Shown here piece after piece: positions 29,223 through 39,684 of a DNA stretch of 64,000 nt. A program made the translations under genes and the position numbers. The notes below the pieces were generated by a model, which worked only from the letters and a program-made list of their open reading frames with translations, was not told the origin of the DNA and made no database searches. How positions within the stretch are numbered: the first letter of the stretch is position 1; each line of letters begins with the position of its first letter. The stretch is from Aphrocallistes beatrix (lineage: Eukaryota > Porifera > Hexactinellida > Sceptrulophora > Aphrocallistidae): the NCBI GenBank assembly GCA_963281255.1, contig OY725489.1:1426001-1490000 (forward strand), written 5' to 3'.

Positions 29223-32200
29223 TTAGCTTGCAAGACTACCAGATGTATCGAGTTCGTTTCTCATTTGAGTAACCATCTCCTTGATAATTGCATTATCAAA
29301 TAATTGTTTTTCTGTTAAATTTTGGAAGGAGAATGGATCATATTTGTGATATTTGAGGTGTTCTAAAATAGCTTCCCTTTCATAGGTTTTACCGTGCACT
29401 GTCAAAACCGGATCTACAAAATATTGGCGAGTTAGAGGACAAACGAGATGTCCTATTTCTTGTATAGCTCCTTCGGGATTATCTCCTAGTATTTTGTTGG
29501 TAAGATCTATTTTCATGTGTTTATTGGCACATCTTTCAGTGTAATCTCTCGCATTTTGGAAATAGAGATCTGGGAAATCATGATGTTCAATAGCTTTCAC
29601 ACTATCCAGTGGGTCTGAATCATCTGGACACATAAGTAGCCCGAATAACTGATCGAAAATGTCCCTGACTCTGACTCCTTTAGTATACGATCTATCAATT
29701 ATTGAATGGCATATTCTGCCAGCACTATTAATATTGCAATGATATATGGGAGTTACGAAGCGAATGTGAGGAGGTAAATCAGGGTAGTCCTTAGTGAATT
29801 CTATGTAGAGGTGAAAAACTCCTTGACTGTAAGGGGTTTCTTCAGGACCATCTATTAAAATATGCCAAAAATCTATATCCTTTTCCATAGGAAATACTTC
29901 GAAATGGGGATGTGGATTTTTTTGATAATGCGCTAACTCCTGGAAGATCCTTTTAGTAATACCCCTAAACCTAGTTTCGCTGATCTTTTTTTGCATAATT
30001 GCCTTTGTAAGATAGAGTTCTGGTAAGATGGCTTTTTTATTGAGTTTTTCTGGAGTAACATGCTCTGGCTCGGTATCAAATCCTGTATCTATTGAAGTAA
30101 GAGTAAATAGATCACTGTTTTCAGCAGATATTAGTGGATTTTTGTGTTTTCGTATTTTCATTGTTAACATGGGCTCTTGCTCAAAGATCTGCAATAATTG
30201 TCTCGAAGACTTTGGTTGGAAAGAATACCCACCCGATGCTTTTGCAATCAAGTGACTAAATACTTTTTTTCTACAAAGTAGCACTGTGTCCATGATTATA
30301 TTATTTTTAATCAACATTGGGACAACATCTGTAGGTTGAAGTAGAGAGCAATTGTCTTCTCCATCAGTTAGGCAAAGTATTCTTCTCACAGCAGATTTGG
30401 TTTCAGGATTTTTACCCAAAAAGGTTTTGAAACAATTAATAGCAAAATATATTGAATCATAAATTGAGGTGCCTCCTCCTGCCACAAAGTCATTGAATTG
30501 ATCAGCAAATTCAACGAAGTTCTCTGAAAACGGAAATATTAAGGTTGGATATTGTCGAATACAAGTCAAGCCAATAACATGTTTGAAATTATACGCACTT
30601 GATCGATCTGAGAAAGCAGTAAATGCTTCTATTACTGAAGTGAATTTTGAAGTACCATCAAAATAGTCTTCTAGCATTGAACCACTTACATCAAGTAAAA
30701 CCATTATGATTTCTTCAGGTTTTCTAGTTAGAACTTCCAACCCTTGTTTGTTTAACGCAGTATTTGCCTCAGAATGATTCGGATCCATACAAGGTGGAGG
30801 ATCTTTTTTCACTTTTCTATCTAACTCATCTACAAACTCAATACCAGTTATTCCGTCAATGAGATTCAAAAAAATAATCTGATGGTTTAATTTCGTTCTC
30901 CCTCGAAAAATTCCAATATTATCTTTAGCTAATGGAACCATAATGTTCTTCTGACAACCACGATTCTTTAACGATAAAGGAAAAACAAAGTTTAATGAAT
31001 TAAAGCTTTTTATGATCTCTGCCAACCTATCCCAGTAAGGAGTTAAATCTTGAGGGCATGAGCTAAATTCTACACATTCCCAAACTAGCCCAGTTAAAGT
31101 ATTAAAGGAAGTAACCATTCTCTTATAATTTGGCAAGAGGGTAGTAATCTTGTCTTTGGTCTCTATTATACTGGATCGATCAACAATGTACGGCATATTA
31201 TCTGGATCTGTTATTTGAACTGGGTCGTTCATTTTTCTGTTTGAAATTGAGCAAACAAAATCGAATTCTACAAAATTTTCCGTCCTCGAATGAAATCCCT
31301 TGGATTCTGTGATGAAAAATGCCCAAAACAAGTTCGAATATTCTGTTGCTAAAATTTCATTAAACACTCTCTGTGCTCTCTGTTTTGAAACTTTAGGTTT
31401 CATCACTTCAAAAAGTTTGAACAAGACCTCTGTGATAGCAACTGTATGGGGGAGAGTGATTGTTTCATTCGAAAAAACTATGTTTAATGAGTGTATCAAT
31501 GGAGGACAACCTGAGAGACTCCGTATATGTCCAAGAACATTGAAATGCATTCGTTCTTTTTGTTTCGGTAAGTTCATCCAGTTCGAAATCGAGAAAATAC
31601 AACTATAAAATAAGCTAATGCCATACTTTCCTTGATAATTGCTCCAAGTTGGTTCGTAGAGATTATGGTTAAAGTTGTTCTCAATATCCAGTGTCCAAAA
31701 TTCATCTTGTATAATCAGTTCTAACTCTGCTTCATGTTTTATGCCTAGATAGCATAACTCCATGTCATTCATCGCGTGTATAAGCTTATCTTCATTTTTC
31801 AATTGGAATAGTTGCGATGGGATCCCGGTTATATTTTGAATTTCACACAATAATTCGAAATACGATGTCTTGGTGCAGTCTGTTTGAAATTTGATTTCAA
31901 AATTTGTATTATTTTCTTTCAGAGTTATGAGATCATTTCCTCTTTCCAACTGTTTTATTGTATTAACCCTACGCTGGTAATCTGAAAAGATTTTCCATCT
32001 AGGGATGGCGTATATAAATGGTTTCTCAAGCTTGTCTAGACGCCATTCTGTGAGCTTTTTGATGTAACTAATAGGTTTGCAGGCTAACGGGTACCCTTCA
32101 ATTGAATACAATTCAATAGTTAGATCTCCTCCCAATTCTCCTTGTTCTATCTGACATATCGTGTTGATCAAATCACAATAATGTATTCTTGTTGTATCCA

Positions 32201-32282
32201 ATGGAGGAGTGCACCTTTCAGGTGGATTGAGAGTAGTAAACAGTTTATAGTGAATTTCTAACTTCTTCTTGTCCCACTGTAC
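29223..32282 (-). CDS. vWA - ubiquitin-conjugating (E2) - U-box (E3) fusion protein, last large exon
   Basis: One exon encodes 1019 residues. Numbering here is from the codon at 32199-32201, 27 codons inside the exon. Residues 1-170 are divergent and include a ubiquitin-like stretch (about 102-165, LLCEIQNITGIPSQLFQL). The von Willebrand A domain is at about 496-680 with a complete metal site: DVSGS (504-508), T578 in GGGTSIYD and D613 in LTDGEDN. The E2 fold is at about 747-890 (YSQGVFHLYIEFTKDYPDLP, RFVTPIYHCNINSAGRICHS). The active-site Cys is C831, and the usual HPN reads HCN. The U-box is at about 914-985 (VCPLTRQYFVDPVLTVHGKT). The chain could therefore charge ubiquitin and select its own E3 surface. 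No ATG begins this frame, and a 3' splice site (TTTAG at 32283-32288) precedes it, so a small upstream exon with the start Met is missing from this call. The stop is TAA. Confidence 0.85.
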   Translation of the reverse strand, partial: VQWDKKKLEIHYKLFTTLNPPERCTPPLDTTRIHYCDLINTICQIEQGELGGDLTIELYSIEGYPLACKPISYIKKLTEWRLDKLEKPFIYAIPRWKIFSDYQRRVNTIKQLERGNDLITLKENNTNFEIKFQTDCTKTSYFELLCEIQNITGIPSQLFQLKNEDKLIHAMNDMELCYLGIKHEAELELIIQDEFWTLDIENNFNHNLYEPTWSNYQGKYGISLFYSCIFSISNWMNLPKQKERMHFNVLGHIRSLSGCPPLIHSLNIVFSNETITLPHTVAITEVLFKLFEVMKPKVSKQRAQRVFNEILATEYSNLFWAFFITESKGFHSRTENFVEFDFVCSISNRKMNDPVQITDPDNMPYIVDRSSIIETKDKITTLLPNYKRMVTSFNTLTGLVWECVEFSSCPQDLTPYWDRLAEIIKSFNSLNFVFPLSLKNRGCQKNIMVPLAKDNIGIFRGRTKLNHQIIFLNLIDGITGIEFVDELDRKVKKDPPPCMDPNHSEANTALNKQGLEVLTRKPEEIIMVLLDVSGSMLEDYFDGTSKFTSVIEAFTAFSDRSSAYNFKHVIGLTCIRQYPTLIFPFSENFVEFADQFNDFVAGGGTSIYDSIYFAINCFKTFLGKNPETKSAVRRILCLTDGEDNCSLLQPTDVVPMLIKNNIIMDTVLLCRKKVFSHLIAKASGGYSFQPKSSRQLLQIFEQEPMLTMKIRKHKNPLISAENSDLFTLTSIDTGFDTEPEHVTPEKLNKKAILPELYLTKAIMQKKISETRFRGITKRIFQELAHYQKNPHPHFEVFPMEKDIDFWHILIDGPEETPYSQGVFHLYIEFTKDYPDLPPHIRFVTPIYHCNINSAGRICHSIIDRSYTKGVRVRDIFDQLFGLLMCPDDSDPLDSVKAIEHHDFPDLYFQNARDYTERCANKHMKIDLTNKILGDNPEGAIQEIGHLVCPLTRQYFVDPVLTVHGKTYEREAILEHLKYHKYDPFSFQNLTEKQLFDNAIIKEMVTQMRNELDTSGSLAS

Positions 32283-32319
32283 CTAAACACAATTTTAAAA
32301 CTTATGTGTGATTTGTAGG

Positions 32320-33750
32320 GCATTAGGATCGCTCGATCACGATCGCGATCCTATTTTGACGATCGAACGAAGATCGGTGATCTTTTTTTTTGTGGTCGGA
32401 TGGAAAATTAATCAGTGAGTAATTAATAGGTATCAACATATTTATCTTGTATATCATTAACAGACGCCGTTCGACTATTTGCAAAAAATATTTTGTGTCA
32501 AGTTTGTGGTTCGCGCGAGAAAGTTTGTCAATTATTAACAGTTCACATTTTAGCCTAACCTCGGTTTCCTTTGGTCTTGGCGCTCTCGGAATTGCTATTC
32601 GCGCTAATTCTCAGGCGAAATCCTCACGAAGTCAAGCATAGTTCCAAACATCCTGAGATCCAAAGATATTACACTGAATCTAGGGATTTTTAGTTAAATT
32701 TTGAGATAATTTAATAATGTGATTATTATTTATATAAGTAGGTGTGAAAATATGTATACTAGTATATGGTTATTTTAATAACTAATAAAAAATCATTGCA
32801 TTACTTTCAAAGTGCCCTAAATTAATCGAGCTCTTAATTATATCTTTAAACAAAGCTTTGCAGTGGAGTGTTAAATTATCAAAGTGCTAAAATAAGAAAA
32901 TAGTACGCTTAAAAAAATCTGGAAGAAAATTTTGTAAAAATCAAAGTGTTAAATTTAGCAGTAGCACGCATACGGAGATACATACATACATATGGACGGA
33001 CGTGGTACGGCCGTCCTTGCCATTAGGGCATCTCTCTACAAAAACTTCACTTAAAATGGTCCCCCGGACCAAATTTAACAACCAAAACGTCCCCGGACTA
33101 ATTTTGGCAGCCAACACTGGTCCCCCGGACCAATTTTGGCCGGCTAAAATATATCACTCCAAACTATTTTATCGTGACAGGTCTGATTGAATGGTGGAAT
33201 CTAGTGGAATTTGACTCAACGGTGGAATCTGGCGAAATCTGACTGAATAAATAGTATTCTGTGTGCCCCTCCCCGAATAATGAATACTGATTATTCGGTT
33301 GACGTCCTTATTGTATACCATCATCATAATTCGACCTTGATTAAGCATATGCTTTATGTGTATTGTCACGAAGTATTAGGGCACTAATTAGTCGCAGGGT
33401 TGTGTTCAAGTACATTTTTGAGTACTTGTTCAAAATTTCAAAAGGAAAAGGAAAATCAAAATTTCCAAAGGATTTTTCCAATCGTTTTTGTTACTTGACA
33501 CATATTTTTTATTGGAACTACAATTCGAAATATTAATTAAGCTTAGCTATCAGAATACATAATTGTTTTTTAGTGCTGGAAAGACTCAAATTAAAGCTAA
33601 TAATGGTGAGGAGAGAAGACAATACAAATTTCCAAAAATGATTGGAAAATGATCGAGATAAAAAAAGATCGCAATCTTCCATCCGATCATTCAAAAAAGA
33701 TCGCCAATTCTCATTCGATCGTCTTAAATAGAATCGCGTGATCCCAAGAC
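32320..33750. mobile_element. TIR transposon remnant, about 1.4 kb, no transposase left
   Basis: The ends are imperfect inverted repeats over about 80 bp. The left end is GGATCGCTCGATCACGATCG...GATCGAACGAAGATCGGTGAT; the right end, inverted, is GGATCACGCGATTC...GATCGAATGAGAATTGGCGAT. The outer tips TAGGGCATTAGGATC and TAAGGTCTTGGGATC suggest hAT or a similar group. The interior has GGTCCCCCGGACCAATTTTGG repeats (33055-33150) shared with 54600-54790, but no coding sequence. It lies just upstream of the fusion gene. Confidence 0.5.
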
Positions 33751-33911
33751 CTTACGGAATATATGAACCACTTATATATATGGGTCTCTCTGAACCAATA
33801 TTTAAGTCTTATACTGAAGTATATGGACAAGTCTGAAATGATTGGTCTCTCCTAGGTGAATTTATTTATTTATTCCCACAGATTATGTAGAAATATAAAT
33901 ATGCATAGATA
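33751..33911. other. short intergenic spacer
   Basis: Nothing recognised. Confidence 0.3.
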
Positions 33912-34410
33912 CAAGCGCGATTCACTTGCTTGCGCTGCGCGGCTGGCGGATACTTTGTGTCCGCCGGAGGCTCCCTTTGGGCGCCTAGGCTCACAGTGAT
34001 TAACAGATTGATTAAAGGTAAATAACATCTCTAAATGCGCCTGTCTTACTGTTATAATCGATATCGCTCAAAAAATCATCAAATTTGTCAGTTTTTAAAA
34101 ATTTGAGGCGTAATGATGACGTCATAACAGAATGATTAGTCACCATTTTTTGATGATAGTTGTATCACATGTGAATAATATTAATATACACATTCTATTA
34201 AAATTTCAGCCTTCTATAGCCTAAAATGGCTGAGTTATATTCGAAAAACTGAAATTTCTAATTATAAAAAAGGTGACAATGACGTCATAATTCCATGATG
34301 ATCTCTGAGCTCAGAACTTAATGGGGAGCCATAGCCAAATACTCCCACATGCCAAAAAATCTGCTTTCTGTACCTGGCAGTTTCTTCAATCAATTCGTTA
34401 CAGGTATATA
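33912..34410 (-). mobile_element. diverged Helitron copy, cut by the Ginger-type element
   Basis: The 3' terminus at 33912 and its hairpin, both TGACGTCA motifs and the CAATCAATTCGTTACAG segment are present. At the TA run where the 5' end should continue, the element at 34411 begins. The TCCTTACT end is not found on the far side. Confidence 0.75.
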
Positions 34411-36765
34411 TGTTACAGTCAATGTGTAAAATCAGTCAATTTATAAATTGACTGATTCACTTAGGCAATTTACAAATTGACTAGAATTTTCAGGCAATTT
34501 ACAAATTGACTGAATCATTGGTTAATTTATTTGACAGATTGACTGAATAACTTAAGAATAGAAATTATTAATAGAATCAATAGATAATGTATATGAGAAA
34601 CCTGACTGAAAGTAGTGTGTTCTTAATAACAACAACCAATCAAAGACTATATAAGGCAATGCTATATGAAATCCTTATAACTCTTTGAGATGGCGGACAC
34701 TATAGAACTTGCTTTCCGTGAGGAGATGTTGAAACGAAAAAGCTCTGATACAAAATCATTGTTGATGACAAAAGACGAGTATTTTTTGTTGCTTGAAGAA
34801 ATCAAAGTTGCATCTGCCACCGCAAAGAAGTCTAACAGGCAGTACTATATCCTTGGCAGGTATGTGAACAATAATTATTGGTTCCACATTTAGAACCCGA
34901 TTCATGGCTCTGGCATCGATTAGTTGACATATTTTATATATTTTACAGGTACGAAATTCTTCAGTGTGGCGATGTTGAGAAGTTAATTCGAAAGCAAAGT
35001 GGAGGCTCCCAAGAACTTGTTTACTTTGCTCACATAGATGATATGTTCGACATCATTAAACGCGCCCATGTTGCATGCGGCCATGGCGGTCGAGACAAGA
35101 TGACTAAAGCTTTGAACAAATATGCAAACATCACTCGTGACTCCATTGAGCTCTACAAATCTCTATGTGTTCAATGTCAACAGAAACGTAAGCGTGCCAC
35201 TACCAAGGGTGTTGTTGTGAAGCCAATTCTGTCCAAAGACTATGGTTCCCGTGTTCAGATTGACCTCATTGACATGCAGTCTATGTGCAAAGGATCGTAT
35301 CGCTGGATTATGGTTTATCAAGACCACTTAACAAAGTACTGTGTATTACGCCCTTTGACTTCCAAACGTGCTGCTGAAGTCGCATGGCAACTAGTTGACA
35401 TTTTTTTATTACTAGGCGCCCCTCAAATTCTCCAGAGTGACAACGGCAGTGAATTTACAGCTTCGGTCATCACTGAACTGAAGGTTATGTGGCCGGATCT
35501 ACTTATGGTGCATGGTAAACCTCGCCATCCCGCAAGCCAGGGATCGGTTGAGAGACTGAATTCTGACGTCAAAGACATGCTAATTGCCTGGTTAAGTGAC
35601 AATAACTCCACAGATTGGCCAACTGGGCTTCGATTTGTTGTTTCAGAAGAACAATAGTTAGAGCGCCTTGTGTCCGAAGACGACCTGATGATTGCTTATC
35701 AGCAATCTGACCCCTCTCAAGTCTCTTCAGGTGACCGGACCCCAGTTTTTCCAAATCTCCCTACACAAGAAGACACGTCACCTGATCCCTCAGATGCTAC
35801 TTCTCCCACATCTTCATCTGCTCATTCGTCTCAGGAAATCGCTATCCAAATACGGCATGACAACATTCAGCTCAATCGTAAGAGAGCAGCTGATGGACAG
35901 ATAGCTCAGGCAGAACGCATGTTGAAACGGAGTCAGGTTGCTGGAAACTCTGGAGACAATGTAGTTATTCCAATCCCTTTAGTGGATCGCGGTAGAGGTG
36001 ATCCTCGAAACATCATGGGTGTAATTCTAGACAGAAATGAAAATGACATGTACCGTATAGCAGTCCGTGCAGGAATCCTGAAAGGATCTTACAGCCGAAA
36101 TCAATTTGATTTGTGCCCCCATCCGCTGTACAGTGTGAACGATTTCTCCACAGACAAAGAAATAGGCCTGCGACAAGCTGTTCAACAAGGGTCTAAGTGT
36201 GGCGGACAAGGATTTTCCAAGTGTAATTGTGCACAAAGCGGCAAACAATGCAAATGTTTCAAGGCTGGACTTAAATGTAATAGTAAGTGTCACGCCAGCA
36301 TGACTTGCCCCAACAAGATCTGAATGGGAACGATATGTAAACGTTATGGATGTAATGTTGGAAGTAATTATGGGTAGGATAATTAATCTAATCACGCACA
36401 GTCAATAAAACTAAGTTGTAGCTACATACTGTTAACTGATTCTAACTACTAGCTAGTCTGCGCTACCCCAACTAATGGGCGTATAACAATGACATAATTA
36501 CATGGACTCAACATAATGTTGTCATAAGCTGTTAATGCAATATATTGATATCAATAAATTCAATTCATGATTCAGTCAATCTGTCAAATAAATTAACCAA
36601 TGATTCAGTCAATTTGTAAATTGCCTGAAAATTCTAGTCAATTTGTAAATTGCCTGAAAATTCTAGTCAATTTGTAAATTGCCTAAGTGAATCAGTCAAT
36701 TTATAAATTGACTGGAAATTTCAGTCAATTTACAAATTGACTGATTTTACACATTGACTGTAACA
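34411..36765 (+). mobile_element. Ginger/KRBA2-type DNA transposon, 2355 bp
   Basis: The terminal repeats TGTTACAGTCAATGTGTAAA are inverted at both ends and flanked by TATA on each side (34407-34410, 36766-36769). Both subterminal zones carry arrays of near-palindromic CAGTCAATTTGTAAATTGACTG-type units (left to about 34545, right from about 36566). It encodes an integrase-like transposase with an 89-bp intron. Ginger elements are cut-and-paste transposons whose DDE enzyme is related to retroviral-type integrases. Confidence 0.88.
34690..36323 (+). pseudogene. Ginger/KRBA2-like transposase, spliced, with a small deletion and TAG
   Basis: Exon 1 is 34690-34859 (ATG, MADTIELAFREEMLKRK). The intron is 34860-34948 (GTATGT..TTTTACAG), and exon 2 starts at 34949; splicing gives ILGRYEILQC. 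Next come an H2C2 zinc finger (HVACGHGG..CVQCQ) and the DDE core with Asp in QIDLIDMQS, Asp in LQSDNGSEF and Glu in QGSVERLNSD, all present. At 35655-35657 TAG interrupts the frame. The segment normally following the core (about 40 residues in relatives) is missing, and the frame resumes with LERLVSEDDL. The C-terminal part ends in a Cys-rich region like that of KRBA2-type proteins (FSKCNCAQSGKQCKCFKAGL). It would have been a nuclear transposase and is probably inactive. Confidence 0.85.
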
Positions 36766-36769
36766 TATA

Positions 36770-37602
36770 CACTGCCTAAAGTATTTGTACACCCCACAAT
36801 TCCCCTTACAAATAGTTATAATACTGATTTATTAAGCGAGTCAGGGTATTTAATTGGTAAGAGATACGCTTAAATTCGAATTCTCCACATTCAAATTACT
36901 CACTTTTTAATCTTTCAACTTGTTTACACTCCCACAAGGTTAAAAATTTCAAAACTGTGCCACCTCATACCACCAATGCCATCATATACAATAGTGATCA
37001 CTCGCGACATGTGGCATATTTTTGTTGCATCGTGTATGGTAATTTTTCATGCAACATTGTTGCATGCAATAAAGTTGTATGGAATTTCAAAATACCTGTT
37101 TTTCCTATTGTTTAGTATTGAAAATCACAACTGATAGCAGATGGTTAAATCGAGATAACTTTAGCACTAAAGTGAGGTTAGGATTTCAATCAAGTAAGCA
37201 ACAAGGGAACACTTCCAATAATAATACTTGTACTTGTAGTAAATTTCTTTATATGATAAAGTCGATCCACTCAATAACCAAATTGTAAACCAAAATTGCC
37301 AAACCTTATTATCACTGGACAGACGAAAAACTTGATTTATATATAGATTTGTATCAAATACGGCCTTATCTTTACAAAGGGCATATGTAGCACAAGGTGG
37401 CAGTGATTGATAATTTGAAATAATTGGGAATTAGTAATTGATTAGAAATATCCTACAATAACTAATTCGAATGCGAAGATTTCGAATTTGAAACCCGATT
37501 AGTTGTACCACTTACCGTTTAATCTTCATGAATAGAGCCATTTTAGTATTAAATGCACGTAAGATAATGAAATGTGCAAATACATTTGTCCGGGTAGTGT
37601 AT
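36770..37602. other. intergenic, nothing recognised
   Basis: AT-rich sequence without a supported gene. Confidence 0.35.
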
Positions 37603-37639
37603 CCTTACTATTAAAACTCGATTAATATTTATATATATA
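37603..37639 (+). mobile_element. isolated Helitron 5' end
   Basis: TCCTTACTATTAAAACTCGA preceded by A, then a TA run. It abuts an oppositely oriented copy, so only the tip of this plus-strand copy remains. Confidence 0.7.
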
Positions 37640-38142
37640 CAAGTGCACTTCGCTTGCTTGCGCTGCGCGGCTGGCGGACACTTTGTGTCCACCGGAGGCT
37701 CCCTTCGGTCGCCTGTAGTCACCATTGATTAATTATATGGGAGATAACGTCCCTAAATATGTCTGTCCTACTGTTATATTCGATATCGCACAAAAGATCA
37801 CCAAATTTGTCAATTTTTAAAATTTTTGATGAGTAATGATGACGTCATAAAAAAGTGATGAGTCATCATTTTTTGATGATAGTTGCATCATATGTGAAGT
37901 ATGTTAGTACACAGATTCTATTAAAATTTCAGCCTTCTATCTCCTATAATGGCTGAGTTATGCTTGAATAACTGTATTGCTTAACTTTTAAAAATGTGAC
38001 AATGACGTCATACTTCCATGATGAGTCGACATTTTGCTCTGAACTCAGAACTTACTGGAGCCATAGCCAAAAGACTCCCACATGCCAAAAATCAGCTTTC
38101 TTCCCCGGGCAGTTTCTTCAATCAATTCGTTACATATATATA
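37640..38142 (-). mobile_element. Helitron copy, cut by a Ginger-like MITE in its TA run
   Basis: It contains the 3' hairpin region, two TGACGTCA motifs, TGAGTCA and ATCAATTCGTTACATATATA. The element at 38143 begins within the TA run. Confidence 0.8.
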
Positions 38143-38918
38143 TGTTAGAACAAATTTGCGAAATCAACAATTATGCATAATTGTTCATTTTACAACAATT
38201 ATGCATAATTGTTCATCTAATGTAACAATTATGCATAATTGTTCATTTTACGACAATTATGCATAATTGTTTATCTAATGTAACAATTATGCATATTTGT
38301 TGTAAAGTTTTACATAATTGTTTTAAATGTAAGCAACAATTATGCATAATTGTCATCCTGACTCGCGCATTCTTCCTGTCAGCTATCTGTAGCTACCTTA
38401 ATGTTAGTAAAGACGTACAGCGTAGCTCCAAGTGTCATAATAAGTTTGACTGACCGTCGGAAGAGAAATTTTGGAATTTCGTGTGTTAGACTGAGCCTTA
38501 CTTGGCTCCATACAGTTATGCTTGTTGTGTTATAGTGAAATTATAGTTATTTATGTGACAGACTGACTGTGTAGTGTGTAGTGTGTACATATACGTATAT
38601 ACTATACAATGGCTGAAGGCTGAGCTCTGGTCACGAGGTGCCCCGGTTTTCGGGGAGTGGACTGTACTACCAATTATTTTTTTGTTCAATAAATTGGTTT
38701 TTCTTTGGAACTCAGTAGCACCATTAATAATTATGCATAATTGTTGCTTCCATTATTAACAATTATGTAAAACTGTTCATTTCACAACAATTGTGCATAA
38801 TTGTTGCTTACATTTTAAACAATTATGTAAAACTGTTCATTTCACAACAATTATGCATAATTGTTACATTAGATGAACAATTATGCATAATTGTTGATTT
38901 CGCAAATTTGTTCTAACA
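38143..38918. mobile_element. non-autonomous Ginger-like element, 776 bp
   Basis: The terminal repeats TGTTAGAACAAATTTGCGAA are inverted and flanked by TATA (38139-38142, 38919-38922). Subterminal arrays of the palindrome ACAATTATGCATAATTGT occur about five to six times on the left and four times on the right. The interior has no transposase. The design matches the 34411-36765 element, but the sequences differ, so it probably belongs to another family of the same group. Confidence 0.75.
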
Positions 38919-38942
38919 TATACACACATACACATTAAATAG

Positions 38943-39620
38943 CATGTTTATTCGTCTCATTATTCAGGACATACAATACAAATAGAAAAATATCTGTGAG
39001 TACTGTTGCGTGGTATTTCGAGATCGTAGTATTAACTAACCATGGATTAATTAGTACCGTGGTATTTTGAGATATATCGTAGTATTCTGAGATTTTGTTT
39101 CGCTTACTCAAATGGCCTTGTGGTTCAATCGGTTTCATCGTAACCTGATAACCACCGCCACCAAATTGTAGAACATGACACAATTTGATGGCACGCGACA
39201 CAATTTACTATGGTAGAACCCCATATGGAGTATGAATGAAACATACTTTTTATCCATGGTCCATATGGGGTTCTACCATAGTAAATTGTGTCGCGTGCCA
39301 TCAAATTGTGTCATGTTCTAATACTACGATCTCGAAATACCACGCAACAGTACTCACAGATTTTTTTCTATTTGTATTGTATGTCCTGAATAATGAGACG
39401 AATAAACATATTATTTATTAATTAATTAATAAGCATTCCAGGTCATGAAGCACAATACACTATTTAGAGCTGGGAAAACATACAAGTATCACTACTCAGA
39501 TGGAAAGTCATTGTCTAAATTAGAACTATGTAAATGATCGCATCATGATCACAGGATTGGTGTTACCTCAGACTACCACAGTGCCTCAGAATACCACGCA
39601 ACAGGCCTATTCTATTCACT
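38943..39620. mobile_element. palindromic element (family B), uninterrupted copy
   Basis: The arms mirror each other around about 39240: GCATGTTTATTCGTCTCATT on the left versus AATGAGACGAATAAACATAT on the right, with AACATGACACAATTTGATGG...CCATATGG near the centre. The right arm lacks about 110 bp of the left. It ends with GGTGTTACCTCAG / ACCACGCAACAG motifs. Other copies are at 3732-4480 and 48346-48741. Confidence 0.65.
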
Positions 39621-39684
39621 TCAATATAAGCGAATACTTTGAATTTCTTTTGTCCTAATATATTTCTGAATTCCAAATTAGAAT

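Noticed and set aside
32447..32641. Plus-strand open frame upstream of the fusion gene
   Set aside because: It lies in a TIR element remnant and has no domain or splice support.
38259..38759. Small open frames in the 776-bp Ginger-like element
   Set aside because: They run through the subterminal repeat arrays and encode low-complexity peptides.
38143..38918. CRISPR-like array from the repeated ACAATTATGCATAATTGT
   Set aside because: Units are terminal-repeat palindromes in both orientations in a eukaryotic transposon, with irregular spacers.
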